Below, in pieces: positions 9,501 through 21,194 of a stretch of DNA of 64,000 bases (the stretch's first letter is position 1; each line of letters begins with the position of its first letter). Under the pieces are notes generated by a model. The model was not told the origin of the DNA, searched no databases, and was given only the letters and a program-made list of their open reading frames with translations. This DNA is from Arion vulgaris (Eukaryota > Mollusca > Gastropoda > Stylommatophora > Arionidae): the NCBI GenBank assembly GCA_020796225.1, contig CM036753.1, forward strand, positions 83,557,941 through 83,621,940, in the 5' to 3' direction. The translations under genes were made by a program, and so were the position numbers.

Positions 9501-12304
9501 TTGCATTTCGAAGCTCTTTATCTCCATGTTTTCGCTGACATGACAGTTTATTAAGTTTGACCGGGATAAGCGGTTAAGCATTGCGTTGCATTTCGAAGCT
9601 CTTTATCTCCATGTTTTCGCTGACATGACAGTTTATTAAGTTTGACCGGGATAAGCGGTTAAGCATTGCGTTGCATTTCGAAGCTCTTTATCTCCATGTT
9701 TTCGCTGACATGACAGTTTATTAAGTTTGACCGGGATAAGCGGTTAAGCATTGCGTTGCATTTCGAAGCTCTTTATCTCCATGTTTTCGCTGACATGACA
9801 GTTTATTAAGTTTGACCGGATAAGCGGTTAGCATTGCGTTGCATTTCGAAGCTCTTTATCTCCATGTTTTCGCTGACATGACAGTTTATTAAGTTTGACC
9901 GGGATAAGCGGTTAAGCATTGCGTTGCATTTCGAAGCTCTTTATCTCCATGTTTTCGCTGACATGACAGTTTATTAAGTTTGACCGGATAAGCGGTTAGC
10001 ATTGCGTTGCATTTCGAAGCTCTTTATCTCCATGTTTTCGCTGACATGACAGTTTATTAAGTTTGACCGGGATAAGCGGTTAGCATTGCGTTGCATTTCG
10101 AAGCTCTTTATCTCCATGTTTTCGCTGACATGACAGTTTATTAAGTTTGACCGGGATAAGCGGTTAAGCATTGCGTTGCATTTCGAAGCTCTTTATCTCC
10201 ATGTTTTCGCTGACATGACAGTTTATTAAGTTTGACCGGGATAAGCGGTTAAGCATTGCGTTGCATTTCGAAGCTCTTTATCTCCATGTTTTCGCTGACA
10301 TGACAGTTTATTAAGTTTGACCGGGATAAGCGGTTAAGCATTGCGTTGCATTTCGAAGCTCTTTATCTCCATGTTTTCGCTGACATGACAGTTTATTAAG
10401 TTTGACCGGGATAAGCGGTTAAGCATTGCGTTGCATTTCGAAGCTCTTTATCTCCATGTTTTCGCTGACATGACAGTTTATTAAGTTTGACCGGGATAAG
10501 CGGTTAAGCATTGCGTTGCATTTCGAAGCTCTTTATCTCCATGTTTTCGCTGACATGACAGTTTATTAAGTTTGACCGGGATAAGCGGTTAAGCATTGCG
10601 TTGCATTTCGAAGCTCTTTATCTCCATGTTTTCGCTGACATGACAGTTTATTAAGTTTGACCGGGATAAGCGGTTAAGCATTGCGTTTCATTCGAAGCTC
10701 TTTATCTCCATGTTTTCGCTGACATGACAGTTTATTAAGTTTGACCGGGATAAGCGGTTAAGCATTGCGTTGCATTTCGAAGCTCTTTATCTCCATGTTT
10801 TCGCTGACATGACAGTTTATTAAGTTTGACCGGGATAAGCGGTTAAGCATTGCGTTGCATTTCGAAGCTCTTTATCTCCATGTTTTCGCTGACATGACAG
10901 TTTATTAAGTTTGACCGATAAGGGTTAAGCATTGCGTTGCATTTCGAAGCTCTTTATCTCCATGTTTTCGCTGACATGACAGTTTATTAAGTTTGACCGG
11001 GATAAGCGGTTAAGCATTGCGTTGCATTTCGAAGCTCTTTATCTCCATGTTTTCGCTGACATGACAGTTTATTAAGTTTGACCGGGATAAGCGGTTAAGC
11101 ATTGCGTTGCATTTCGAAGCTCTTTATCTCCATGTTTTCGCTGACATGACAGTTTATTAAGTTTGACCGGGATAAGCGGTTAAGCATTGCGTTGCATTTC
11201 GAAGCTCTTTATCTCCATGTTTTCGCTGACATGACAGTTTATTAAGTTTGACCGGATAAGCGGTTACATTGCGTTGCATTTCGAAGCTCTTTATCTCCAT
11301 GTTTTCGCTGACATGACAGTTTATTAAGTTTGACCGGGATAAGCGGTTAAGCATTGCGTTGCATTTCGAAGCTCTTTATCTCCATGTTTTCGCTGACATG
11401 ACAGTTTATTAAGTTTGACCGGGATAAGCGGTTAGCATTGCGTTGCATTTCGAAGCTCTTTATCTCCATGTTTTCGCTGACATGACAGTTTATTAAGTTT
11501 GACCGGGATAAGCGGTTAAGCATTGCGTTGCATTTCGAAGCTCTTTATCTCCATGTTTTCGCTGACATGACAGTTTATTAAGTTTGACCGGGATAAGCGG
11601 TTAGCATTGCGTTGCATTTCGAAGCTCTTTATCTCCATGTTTTCGCTGACATGACAGTTTATTAAGTTTGACCGGGATAAGCGGTTAAGCATTGCGTTGC
11701 ATTTCGAAGCTCTTTATCTCCATGTTTTCGCTGACATTGACAGTTTATTAAGTTTGACCGGGATAAGCGGTTAGCATTGCGTTGCATTTCGAAGCTCTTT
11801 ATCTCCATGTTTTCGCTGACATGACAGTTTATTAAGTTTGACCGGGATAAGCGGTTAAGCATTGCGTTGCATTTCGAAGCTCTTTATCTCCATGTTTTCG
11901 CTGACATGACAGTTTATTAAGTTTGACCGGGATAAGCGGTTAAGCATTGCGTTGCATTTCGAAGCTCTTTATCTCCATGTTTTCGCTGACATGACAGTTT
12001 ATTAAGTTTGACCGGGATAAGCGGTTAAGCATTGCGTTGCATTTCGAAGCTCTTTATCTCCATGTTTTCGCTGACATGACAGTTTATTAAGTTTGACCGG
12101 GATAAGCGGTTAAGCATTGCGTTGCATTTCGAAGCTCTTTATCTCCATGTTTTCGCTGACATGACAGTTTATTAAGTTTGACCGGGATAAGCGGTTAAGC
12201 ATTGCGTTGCATTTCGAAGCTCTTTATCTCCATGTTTTCGCTGACATGACAGTTTATTAAGTTTGACCGGGATAAGCGGTTAAGCATTGCGTTGCATTTC
12301 GAAG
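6565..12304. repeat. 85-bp satellite array, about 68 units
   Basis: The unit begins ctctttatctccatgttttc and ends gcgttgcatttcgaag; consecutive starts at 6565 and 6650 give 85 bp, and the last full unit is 12220-12304. Most units are identical; variants lose 1-4 bases, mainly at the gaccggga and ggttaagc positions, often both in one unit. The second half of the unit (ggataagcggttaagc) resembles the A-box head of SINE-A, and the last unit runs directly into the rest of that SINE. Minus-strand open frames inside are repeat artefacts. Confidence 0.98.
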
Positions 12305-12525
12305 GTCGTGGGTTCCAATCTGAATCACTCCGTTTTCTTCACAATTGCATTTGTTTTCGATAGATCCCTAGGATTGTTACCGGAGTTACGGAGTTCGTGC
12401 TTTGTGAGATACTCTCGGCAGGTGGCTTGCCGCTTCTGTGGAGAGGGACCGAGCTATATATGGTAAAACCCGGTGTAATGAAGTCAATTATTAGACTTTA
12501 CCACAGCCTCACCCCCGGTTTTTGG
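12270..12525 (+). mobile_element. SINE-A copy fused to the satellite
   Basis: From gataagcggttaagc in the last satellite unit, through aaggtcgtgggttcc (B-box region), to gagggaccgagctatat and aacccggtgtaatgaagtca, this matches SINE-A at 36563-36805 and 44595-44838. Compared with them it is more diverged in the stretch after the B-box. From 12590 to 13040 nothing is recognised. Confidence 0.8.
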
Positions 12526-13044
12526 AGATATGTTCTGACTTTGTCTGACCGTCTCCGATCTGCAGCTTTCCGTACATCTCCCAATTATTAAAGTATTTGA
12601 CACAGTGATTTCAGAACGATTTCAAATGTTTCCCAAACTCTACAGTTTTGAGTATCCTCCTTAACCTGAGTGACTGAAGAATAAAGAGTACATGAAATTG
12701 AATAACTACTATTTATACGTGAACCCAGCTTACTGACTGAGATATGCAGAACCTCAGACGTTTTCATTATTTACATAATGACATGTCCATCAATCTAATT
12801 ATATATCTTATATACGAGTATCTAGATATAACTACATGATTATATATGCATGGTGTCTATCTTTCAGACTACTTACTACACACAGAGAGATTGCTTCATT
12901 TGCTTTTGCTTTCTTTATATTCGATTCATTTTGTCCGTGATATGTAACATGTAGTCATTCACTCTTCTCCTATTTGAGCGGGCCTCTTAAGTATCAAATA
13001 TACTTTACTACTTCACTTCACGACACTTACTTATTCCGCCTTTT

Positions 13045-13232
13045 TCGATCCAGAAGCACTTGAGCTTTCAGCTCTTCGGCTCGGGGCCATGGACATCGTA
13101 ACCCTTCGTTTCGGTGCCACGAACACCGTAAATCTGGGGAACCTATGGTTTTTCTGCCAGCCCGCGGAATTGAACCAGCACTCACAGAGGGCTAGTCTAA
13201 CGCGTTACGAACACGCTGGGCAGGCGGGCACT
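13045..13232 (-). mobile_element. SINE-B copy, minus orientation
   Basis: The plus strand reads tail to head: cagaagcacttgagcttt at the left and cacgctgggcaggcgggc at the right. The B-box on the minus strand is slightly degraded (tggttcaattcc). Matches copies at 1984, 41305 and 46663. Confidence 0.8.
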
Positions 13233-13430
13233 TATTCCGCCTTATGTATCGTTTCAGTCTTTGCTGTATTAGGAAAAGAAATACCATTAGGGGTGATTGC
13301 TTTAACTTAATTTGTATATTTTGTGTAGTTAGTTAAGACTGTTACTCAAAGTGTGATCTATGTTGTACACTATCGATATACATGAAATCAATTATATCTC
13401 AAATGATATCTCGATGAACACAAAGAAGCA

Positions 13431-13865
13431 ATGTTCAACACAATCTTTCTCCCCACAGTATGGTATCAGCGCCGAACATGGACGCTGACATCAAATGGTA
13501 GAAGAAAACTAGTCACACCAGAGATGAAATGTCTACGCAGAATGATGGGGATAACAAGAAGAGACCGATTGAAAAATGAAGACATCAGGAAAAAAGTGGG
13601 TACAATCTCAGTACTGAACTTCATCAAGAAACAACAAATTAGATGGTTCAGCCACATAAGTAAATTACCAACACACAGCGCACCTCAAAGAGTAATGTTG
13701 CTTCGATACAATTGATACAAAGCAAAAGACCGATCCCGCAAAAGGTAGACCTCAGAGATAACAGAGACGACGAAAGACACTGTTTTTGAAGCGCATACAA
13801 TGGCTCGTTCTAGAAATCTCTTCTTATCCTGACGCTGTGAGGCAAAACAGGATTTTAGAAAAGAA
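13431..13865 (+). mobile_element. LINE family 1, C-terminal fragment
   Basis: The translation starts at the thumb end of the reverse transcriptase (LPTVWYQRRTWTLTSNGRR), continues with MKCLRRMMGITRRDRLKNED and IRWFSHISKLPTHSAPQRVM, and then goes through several stops into the KRxTSEITETTKDTVFEAH end. It ends in an A-rich tail near 13865. It is a truncated pseudogene copy. Confidence 0.85.
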
Positions 13866-13924
13866 AAAAAAAACTATCTTGGACAGCTGGTTAAATCTCT
13901 TCTATAGAATTGAGTTTGATACTA

Positions 13925-14215
13925 TTTCTCACCTATCTCAGTCAAATTGATTTCAGGGTGTCCCTATGACGTCCTGTCTTTCTTGAACCATTTGTCTCCT
14001 CCCACTACAGTGTCTGCTTTGTCTCCTCCCACTACAGTGTCTGCTTTGTAATTCTTTGATCGTGTCTTGTGAAAGTATTTCGAACTTATCTTCATCGTCT
14101 CTATCTCGCAATAGTTTTTACTAGAAATTGCTCAGACAGTTCTTTGAGTTCATATCCCCTCTCCTGAATTCATTCCATTTATGTTCATTATTTTTCGCTG
14201 ACATTTATTTCCATA
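13925..14215 (-). mobile_element. LINE family 3, degraded C-terminal fragment
   Basis: The minus strand gives NEHKWNEFRRGDM and a MVQERQDVIGTP block, which line up with KWNEFRKSDEI and GSRKRGRPKETLK in the better copy at 50460-50870. A 24-bp block (ctcccactacagtgtctgct plus ttgt) is duplicated at 13995-14048. Confidence 0.65.
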
Positions 14216-14277
14216 TGCCTTAGACTTAATTGATATATCTTGAATCAGTTTCTATCTCTCGCTGGCATATGTTAGGA

Positions 14278-14562
14278 TTGATACAATGTTAGGATTGATA
14301 CAATGTTAGGATTGATACAATGTTAGGATTGATACAATGTTAGGATTGATACAATGTTAGGATTGATATAATGTTAGGATTGATACAATGTAAGGATTGA
14401 TACATTGTTAGGATTGATACAATGTTAGGATTGATACAATGTTAGAATTTATACAATGTTAGGATTGATACAATGTTAGGATTGATACAATGTTAGGATT
14501 GATACAATGTTAGGATTGATACAATGTTAGGATTGATACAATGTTAGGATTGATACAACACT
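14278..14562. repeat. 17-bp minisatellite, about 17 units
   Basis: Units read tgttaggattgatacaa head to tail with isolated substitutions. It resembles no telomeric repeat because the period is 17 bp with a fixed gattgatacaa part. Confidence 0.97.
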
Positions 14563-14631
14563 GAAACTAAAAATGTGTTAGTTAGTTTTGAAACTTTAAA
14601 CTTGGAGTCCACATTTTATTTAAGCTCTTAG

Positions 14632-14694
14632 ATGCAATTAGAAATTTTATTGGTAAAAAACGAAAAACTGTTTATCAAAATTTACCATCATTTG
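14632..14694 (+). CDS. Possible small internal exon (tentative)
   Basis: A pyrimidine-rich acceptor (ttatttaagctcttag) is followed by 63 open bases, giving a peptide MQLEILLVKNEKLFIKIYHH plus L, and by a strong donor, ttg/gtaagt. The exit phase is 0, which would join the exon starting at 18329. A second frame is also open over this short length, and there is no homology support. It may be chance. Confidence 0.22.
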
Positions 14695-15604
14695 GTAAGT
14701 GACAGAAAAGATTAAAATTCCACAAACCACAACTGAATTGTAAAATGTATCATTATACTTCATTTGAACTAAATAGCAGTATATATTTATGTGTCTGAGC
14801 AACCTAAGTAAATAAATTACATATCAGTTTTTAGTCATTCTGAGTAGAAACTTTACTTAAAAATTATGAAGGTTAGTCGATGACATTCTATTTGTTCATA
14901 CTTCCCATTCACTCAATAATACGTTCAAGTATATTTGTTGCTGGTTATCAAATGCACGTCACATGACTTCGAACGATCACATAACTGCTCAGTCTCCATT
15001 AGTCTATGACGAGGTATATGTATGAATGACACGTGGTCCTGTCGCTTCCTGGTTTAATACGTTTCTTGCTGTAACATATTGTTATCATTAACTCTTTGAT
15101 AATTAAATTTGTAAAGAGAAGATCAATGATATTAATTGGAACACGTATCTATTTGGGTTTTTTTAAAATAAACTTTCTTGTCTTCCTCTCTTAGATGAGA
15201 TAACCACTGTTTCTGACACTCCTTTTTCAACTACGTGTATGTATGGCATCCTAGATAGACCCGAACTATTTCCTACCTGCTAGTGTCATCCTTATCCGTG
15301 TTTTTGTTTTTTTTCTTTTGAGTGTGGTCATAATTACCTGGTATGCTTGATCCAATGTTATTTGACCTCTCAAATTACTTGTTCCTGCTGCTATATAGAA
15401 ATGATTGTATTGTTTGTATCTTCTTTCTGTAAGATGATGAAGATCACGTACACCTTACATGTTTAAAACTTAACCATGTTTGTTTAGTGTCATTATGTGT
15501 GTGAATAAGGGCATCTGTCTCTTAGTCATGAGAACTCCGGTTCAAATCCCCTGGTAAGATATGTGATTGTTTATATATACAGGATACTCAGCAGAAATCG
15601 TAAT

Positions 15605-15696
15605 CTGTAGACTAGTGCTGTTCAAAGTTTTAATATATCGGGGCCCATCTGAGTGAAAGGTATGGAGAATCTGGCACCATGGGACAATTGCAATAC

Positions 15697-15740
<44 letters not shown>

Positions 15741-15993
15741 TAATTATGTTAGCTGATATGATGACGTTTTCTTCAGTAACAAGAAAATGGTAGGGTTAGG
15801 GGAACTGCAGAATGGTTACAAAATAAAATACGACAGCAAAATCGGGAAGATTGTTTTCATGGGAGTGTTGCTGTTTTCTTGACATATGATTAAGTTAAGG
15901 TTAAAGCCGACAAAGCGAAACATGGTGCCATGAATGTAAGATAAAAATGCCATGGCGCCCACGGGTGCCACGCTGGACAGCGCTGCTGTAGAC
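15605..15993. mobile_element. hAT-like non-autonomous DNA transposon with 8-bp target-site duplication
   Basis: The element (15613-15985, 373 bp) starts tagtgctgttcaaagt and ends with the reverse complement of cagcgctgtccagcgtggca, giving imperfect terminal inverted repeats. It is flanked by the identical 8-mer ctgtagac on each side (15605-15612 and 15986-15993). An 8-bp duplication with CAG-type ends is characteristic of the hAT superfamily. It holds an (AAT)n tract (about 15696-15740) and no coding capacity. Confidence 0.8.
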
Positions 15994-16160
15994 TTGTGGA
16001 GACATCAACAAAGTAAACTAGGGCGACATGAATGTATGATAAGGGTGCCATGGCGCCTGCGGTGCTCACGCTGGACAGCGCTGCTGTAGACTTGTGGAGA
16101 CATCAACAAAGTAAACTAGGGCGACATGAATGTATGATAAAGGTGCCACGCTGGATAGTA
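15930..16160. repeat. 98-bp tandem duplication covering a transposon end
   Basis: Units start with atgaatgta at 15930, 16028 and 16126 (the third is partial). Each full unit includes the hAT right terminus, the ctgtagac duplication and flanking host DNA, so the duplication happened after insertion. Confidence 0.9.
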
Positions 16161-16164
16161 CGAG

Positions 16165-17230
16165 AATGTGTGGAGACATTAGCAAATCTAACTATAAAAT
16201 AGTCAGCCTACAAGAACAATATAATCAAACTAAAAGCTAGTACATATTGAGTTAGGTTGAAATATGAATTGAAGCTAATTATAGTACTATTTCATTTCAA
16301 ATAGCGTGCAAAGTGTAGTTTAGTATGTACATTGGAAAGAGTATGTTAAATGTGAAGTAATATAAAACAACAGCTAAACATTACATACCGCATTAGCGAA
16401 ATAAATAAGTGAGTTCAGTAAACAGAACACGAATATTAAAGAAGTTCTCATTAATCAAATGACATTTACTTCGGCGAAAGTTCCTTTAGCACTCTGTACT
16501 TTGTTTAAGTATCACCAAAGAAACAATAACAATATAATGAGAAGATTGTATAGACAGCTCTTACTTATAAAAGTAGGATTCTGGTCAAATAACTAGGCGT
16601 TGCAAAAGTCGAATGAAAATATATTTTAATAGTGTCAGTTTCGAAAGAGATCATTACAAAATGGCAGAAAAAGCAGTAACTTTCATCAAATATGTCAGAT
16701 GATAAATGTTAACACACATTTATTCTCAGACTGTCTACTTGTGTCAAGACAAACCTTGTTTTACTCAACGACCTGAGTTATTCTGGGTATATTTGAACGT
16801 ATTGGTTATAAAGCGTGTATTGATATTCCTAATTGAACTTTAGAACTGCGTTGATAAACGTTTAGAAGGGCTGGTTGTGTTGTTAGAAGTCGATGTAGGG
16901 AACCCTACAGATCTGATGTGGTCAGACCAGATCAGATTCGATTTGGAGATAACCGTAATGATACAGCGATAAAACGGTCAAATGGATTAAACAGGCTATA
17001 TGGACAAGCGCAGATATACGGTAACTTGAGATTAGCTAAGAAATTGTTATTTTTCATATATGAAAATATTTTGTTTCAACTCAATGTAAAACTGCAATCT
17101 ACTTTTCTTCTTCCGTATAATATGTTGTAAGAGAGTACATTTTTGCAATAAAGGTATTGAATAAAGAATAACGAAAGAGTAAATAAAGTGAACACAAGAA
17201 GGTACTGAAGATACTGACTTGACAACATAG
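16165..17230. other. No recognised gene
   Basis: AT-rich sequence without splice-bounded exons, repeat matches elsewhere in the window or RNA genes that I can see. A 70-codon frame at 16918-17130 has no family features. Confidence 0.5.
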
Positions 17231-17234
17231 CACA

Positions 17235-17935
17235 GATGAGACAGATTAATACATACCGCAGTTGTGTGCTATCAACTTTACTATGATGGATCAGAATGAT
17301 GGACAATGACAGAACAAAATATGTCCAAACTCTGTATTTTCCATACAACATATCTACGGCAAATTGTACGCGTGTTCTGACCAAAAACTAGTTCTCACGA
17401 AGAACTGATTACGGATTGTCCGCAAGATAATATGAACACCATCATCCAAAAGATGCGACTGTTTGGATCGGACATGTAATACACATGGAGACGAAAACTG
17501 CACTGAGACAGACACCAGAGGGTAAACGAGAACGGGGAAGATTCAGAACGACCTGCAGGAGAACAGTAGAACAGGAATTGAAAGAAATGAATCACAGCTG
17601 GAACACAATACAGAGAACAGTAGAACAGGAATTGAAAGAAATGAATCACAGCTAGAACAAAATACAGAGAACAGTAGAACAAGAACTGAAAGAAATGAAT
17701 CCCAGCTGGAACAAAATACAGAGAACAGTAGAACAGGAATTGAAAGAAATGAATCACAGCTAGAACAAAATACAGAGAACAGTAGAACAAGAACTGAAAG
17801 AAATGAATCACAGCTGAAACACAATATAGAGGACGACCAATAACATAGAAGAATGGTGTGCGTTTGCTGCTGCCCTACGCGCTAAGGGAAACGAGATAGA
17901 GGAAGCCCGATTGCATATGTCAGTGTTCTAAAGCT
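17235..17935 (+). mobile_element. LINE family 2, C-terminal fragment with internal repeat
   Basis: It aligns with copies at 21195-21660 and 40735-41085. The shared parts are a ctatcaactttactat block, ttctgaccaaa, a TIIQKxRRWRWIGH-like region and the RRTVEQELKEMNHSWNTIQ end followed by KNREEW-like codons and AALRAKG. Several frames are needed, so it is a pseudogene. The terminal segment is tandemly amplified (see 17559-17828). Confidence 0.85.
17559..17828 (+). repeat. 54-bp (18-codon) repeat inside LINE end, about 5 units
   Basis: The unit starts gaacagtagaacaggaattg and encodes RTVEQELKEMNHSWNTIQ. Since 54 is a multiple of 3 the coding frame is kept through the array. Copies alternate between cagctggaac and cagctagaac, which hints at growth by a two-unit step. 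Confidence 0.95.
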
Positions 17936-18328
17936 ATGAAGAAATATAATCGCCTACGTCAGTCTGTACATGACTTGATAAGGATGCCGGAATGTGTTTC
18001 TTGAAACCATTGAAATAGTCAAATGGAATTTAAACACACACTGTGTTTGATTTGTCCGCGTGTTGTATTTATTTAAAGCATAAAAGACTGTGAGCATGAA
18101 GCCAGGTTTTTCGCGTTACTGGCCAATAAAAACAAGTCCTGGTTTTGACGTAAGTAAACACTGTCCTCAATGTCTGCCTGCTTGCATTGAATATTATTTT
18201 TACCTCTCATTCGTTGCCCCTCCCAGCCAGGTCCAGACTCGATCTAGTTTCAGAAATGTATGCAAAGTGCACGGTTTCAAACTTGAATTAAAGTCAGTGT
18301 ATATGCAATTCTAGTTTCACGCCTCCAG

Positions 18329-18516
18329 TTCCTATTGAGACCAGATAAATTTATCGCCAAATCTGGTCTTACTGTGTACAACAGATATATCACTATAAAG
18401 GATGATGAATCTTTGAATGACGCTTTCAGAAGACGAAAGTTTGGACTATTGATAACTCATTGCACAAGTATTGCTGTCTTCATTGATAAAATAACGTACC
18501 TATTTGTAGGACAACG
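18329..18516 (+). CDS. Probable internal exon of the membrane-protein gene
   Basis: A pyrimidine-rich acceptor (tagtttcacgcctccag) precedes 188 bases open in only one frame, followed by the donor caacg/gtaaat. The 62 residues include KSGLTVYNRYITIKDDESL and RRKFGLLITHCTSIAVFIDK, with alternating hydrophobic residues as in a beta-sandwich. Entry phase is 0 and exit phase 2. The FGLLI...IAVFID pattern vaguely recalls von Willebrand D domains, but this is a guess. Joining to the exon at 30041 needs an intermediate exon with phases 2 to 0; 25467-25515 is the only candidate seen. Confidence 0.5.
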
Positions 18517-18519
18517 GTA

Positions 18520-19150
18520 AATCATTTTTTTTTTATTGTCGTCATCGTTGATATTTTTTTCATGAATGTAATATCGCATCGTATCCACTCCTTGTTGTCT
18601 GAGACACGTAACTGATTCATTGGTACAGTTGCAATAACGTAGATTAATTTAAAATGTTTGCTGTCTTTTTTTCATAATTAATTATTTGAGATACGTTTTT
18701 ATGTTAAATAACAATGTTTGACTTCATGTTCCTTTCTAGAATATGCCAGGACACATTGGCGACTCTAGGAACTAAAAATAACTCTACCAATCACGCTTCT
18801 ATATGGAATACTTAACTCTGTGATTATTTATAATTATATTTATACTATCATTTATAAATAAGAGTACGCCCAAAGTAATTTTAAAATCATGTTCAATATA
18901 ATGACAAATATTGATAATTTTTTTCCGATAACGCAAATCCCCCAAAAACCCGTTTGATATTTGTTAAATCTGTGCTGATTATCTGATTCTTCTGTCTGTT
19001 CAACGATTATTACCTACTTCGATTATCAGAGTGGATACGTAAAGAAAAGCAAGTTTGGAACAATATGGCAGCGTCTGCTCAGATTATCAGCAGCTATACA
19101 GTTTAACTGTTATTTAACATATGATTATGTTCGACATGTCTGATGTGTAC
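18520..19150. other. No recognised gene
   Basis: AT-rich sequence, probably intronic if the exon at 18329 is real. No repeat family from elsewhere in the window matches it. Confidence 0.5.
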
Positions 19151-19164
19151 CTATTATCTGTAGG

Positions 19165-19376
19165 AGCAACTTTTCTTTGTTTGTTACCATTATCTGCGGC
19201 AACTTATTCTTTGTTTTGTACCTATCATCTGTACGACAACTTATTCTTTGCTTGTGTACCTATCATCTGTACGGAGCAACTTATTCTTTGTTTGTGTACC
19301 TATCATCTGTACTGAGCAACTTATTCTTTGCTTGTGTACCTATCATCTGTATGGAGCAACTTATTCTTTGCTTGTG
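19165..19376. repeat. About 40-bp minisatellite, 5 units
   Basis: Units read gagcaacttattctttgctt and then gtgtacctatcatctgtac with 1-3 base differences. The plus-strand Leu/Tyr/Cys-rich frames are repeat artefacts. Confidence 0.95.
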
Positions 19377-19744
19377 GATAGTGGACATTTCCCATTTGAC
19401 AAGAAATTTGTTAAAGTTAATATATTCCCTATGCTTGAGAATTATACTCAGGAACTCGGGAAGTGATAGAAGAACAAATAACAATCTATTAAAATATGTT
19501 TGTATTTGTCAGCTTTAGACACCTTTCTCCACAAAAAAAGTTGCATAATATGGCTGGAATTAGCTGTGCCAGATGGAGAAAAATCTCTAAAAATAACTTG
19601 CACAGAGCTGGCTTCTGACAAAATCTAACTGCTCGACCACCCGTCCTTCTCTACAACGACATCTGAAAACAGGTCATGATGGCACTGAACACTAATACTT
19701 AAATGGGGAGACCTTGTTAGAAACAAGACTGGCTTGTATCAGAC

Positions 19745-20012
19745 TTCGAACACTGGCCTGAAATAATGGCAATGCCAGACTAAGGTAGCTAGGAGTACAA
19801 GGAGAAAGTATCTCAACACTGGCCTGAAATAATGACAATGCCAGACTAAGGTAGCTAGGAGTACAAGGAGAAAGTATCTCAACACTAGCCTGAAATAATG
19901 GCAATGCCAGACTAAAGTAGCTAGGAGTACAAGGAGAAAGTATCTCAACACTAGCCTGAAATAATGGCAATACCAGACTAAGATAGCTAGGAGTACAAGG
20001 AGAAAGCATCTC
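19745..20012. repeat. 66-bp minisatellite, 4 units
   Basis: Units contain aggtagctaggagtacaagg, agaaagtatctcaacact and ggcctgaaataatggcaatg. The flanks (19376-19745 and 20015-20715) hold nothing recognised. Minus-strand frames are repeat artefacts. Confidence 0.95.
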
Positions 20013-20714
20013 ACACAAAATCTCCTCACGGACGGTACATCTATTTTCTCTCCAACGGGATACCATTATCATCATGTTCAACTTGATTTTTTAGCGGCGA
20101 CAAATCATATGTTCTAAAGACATACATAGAAATATAACTGTTGAAAACAGTACTTAAATTTTGAATCTGTTTTGTTTATAGTTTGTTGCTGACATTGTTG
20201 TTATAAGGATGCGCTGTACATTCGTTTTATTCTGCAACATGTATTGCTATTTTGCCTCCAAAATTTGTATGTGACCACATTATACGTTAGTGTGATCTCC
20301 TTGTACGTTAGTGGGATTGAGATATATGTAAACTATCTGTCAGAAATGATTCCATTGTGTTTGAATGAATAATAGTTATGTAGTACGTTTGTTTAAGCAC
20401 AAACATACACACACTAGTTATATCACACTTGTTTGGAGAATTTACTGTATACATAGGCATATCTTCCTGAAGTAGTCTGCACTGCAACATGTTTATGATT
20501 TTTACCCATACCTACGAGAGAAATATTGTAGTCAAATTTTTCACATTTTTACAGAGGAACAAAAATTGCTTTTAGCACTATTAAATCATACTAAAATACG
20601 ACATTTCATGCTGACCTGAACATAATTGTTTCATTGAGCACACTCGATGTTATGTCTTTTATTTCTGTTGTGATTTCAACGTTCAATGGATGCGAAGACT
20701 TCTGGTAAATCCCC

Positions 20715-20940
20715 TCTAGTGCCACTCGTATATGATGTTTCCTACCGTATATGGTGTACAGGCGGTGTCACGTGTTGTTGTCGCCAGTCCGGACGTGAAA
20801 TATGATTTCCTGGTATTTTCTGGACAGTTGGTACAAGTATCCATCTTCCATGACGTGTTTTTGTGTGTTCTTTTTCTACATTGCGTTATAATGTCATCTG
20901 GCGATGGTTGTTGCTGGTCTTTCCAAGTACAACTGTTTTC
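20715..20940 (-). mobile_element. LINE family 7, internal fragment of RNase H region
   Basis: The stretch gtccggacgtgaaatatgat to gcgatggttgttgctgg matches 23135-23280 in order and orientation (gtccggaggcgaagtatggc to gcggtggtttttgct). It is a degraded piece of the region downstream of RNase H in that LINE. Confidence 0.65.
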
Positions 20941-20944
20941 TTGG

Positions 20945-21080
20945 AGACGGAATGCAACAAAATGGGTAGAGAATGGAGAGATCTATAAAAGATGGCCTTG
21001 GATAGGCGGGCTTGGAAAGCCTTGGTTGCGGTTTTATGTCTCCTTAGGGGCGAAGGGTGAGGAAGAAGATAGCTGCATTC
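20945..21080 (+). mobile_element. LINE C-terminal tail fragment
   Basis: One frame reads MGREWRDL, a stop, then KMALDRRAWKALVAVLC, the usual last block of many LINE ORF2 proteins. It abuts the oppositely oriented family 7 fragment on its left. Confidence 0.65.
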
Positions 21081-21194
21081 ACATTCCTTCGTGTTATCGA
21101 CTACAATAGAAGAGCTGGATCTGACAGTAAAAGCAAACTGAGTACGATACGAGTGCATTCATGACTCTTCAGACGGTCTGTAAATCAGCCCAGT

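Noticed and set aside
6565..12304. CRISPR-like or coding array
   Set aside because: Units follow head to tail with no unique spacers, and open frames rotate and break with small indels, so it is a satellite.
14278..14562. Interstitial telomeric repeat
   Set aside because: TTAGG occurs only as part of a fixed 17-bp unit, so it is not a telomeric hexamer or pentamer array.
15520..15560. tRNA gene suggested by ccggttcaaatcccc
   Set aside because: Only the B-box-like block is present; no A-box or pairing arms were found.
18124..18160. Donor-like gac/gtaagt
   Set aside because: No acceptor with a pyrimidine tract and open frame lies upstream within a plausible distance.
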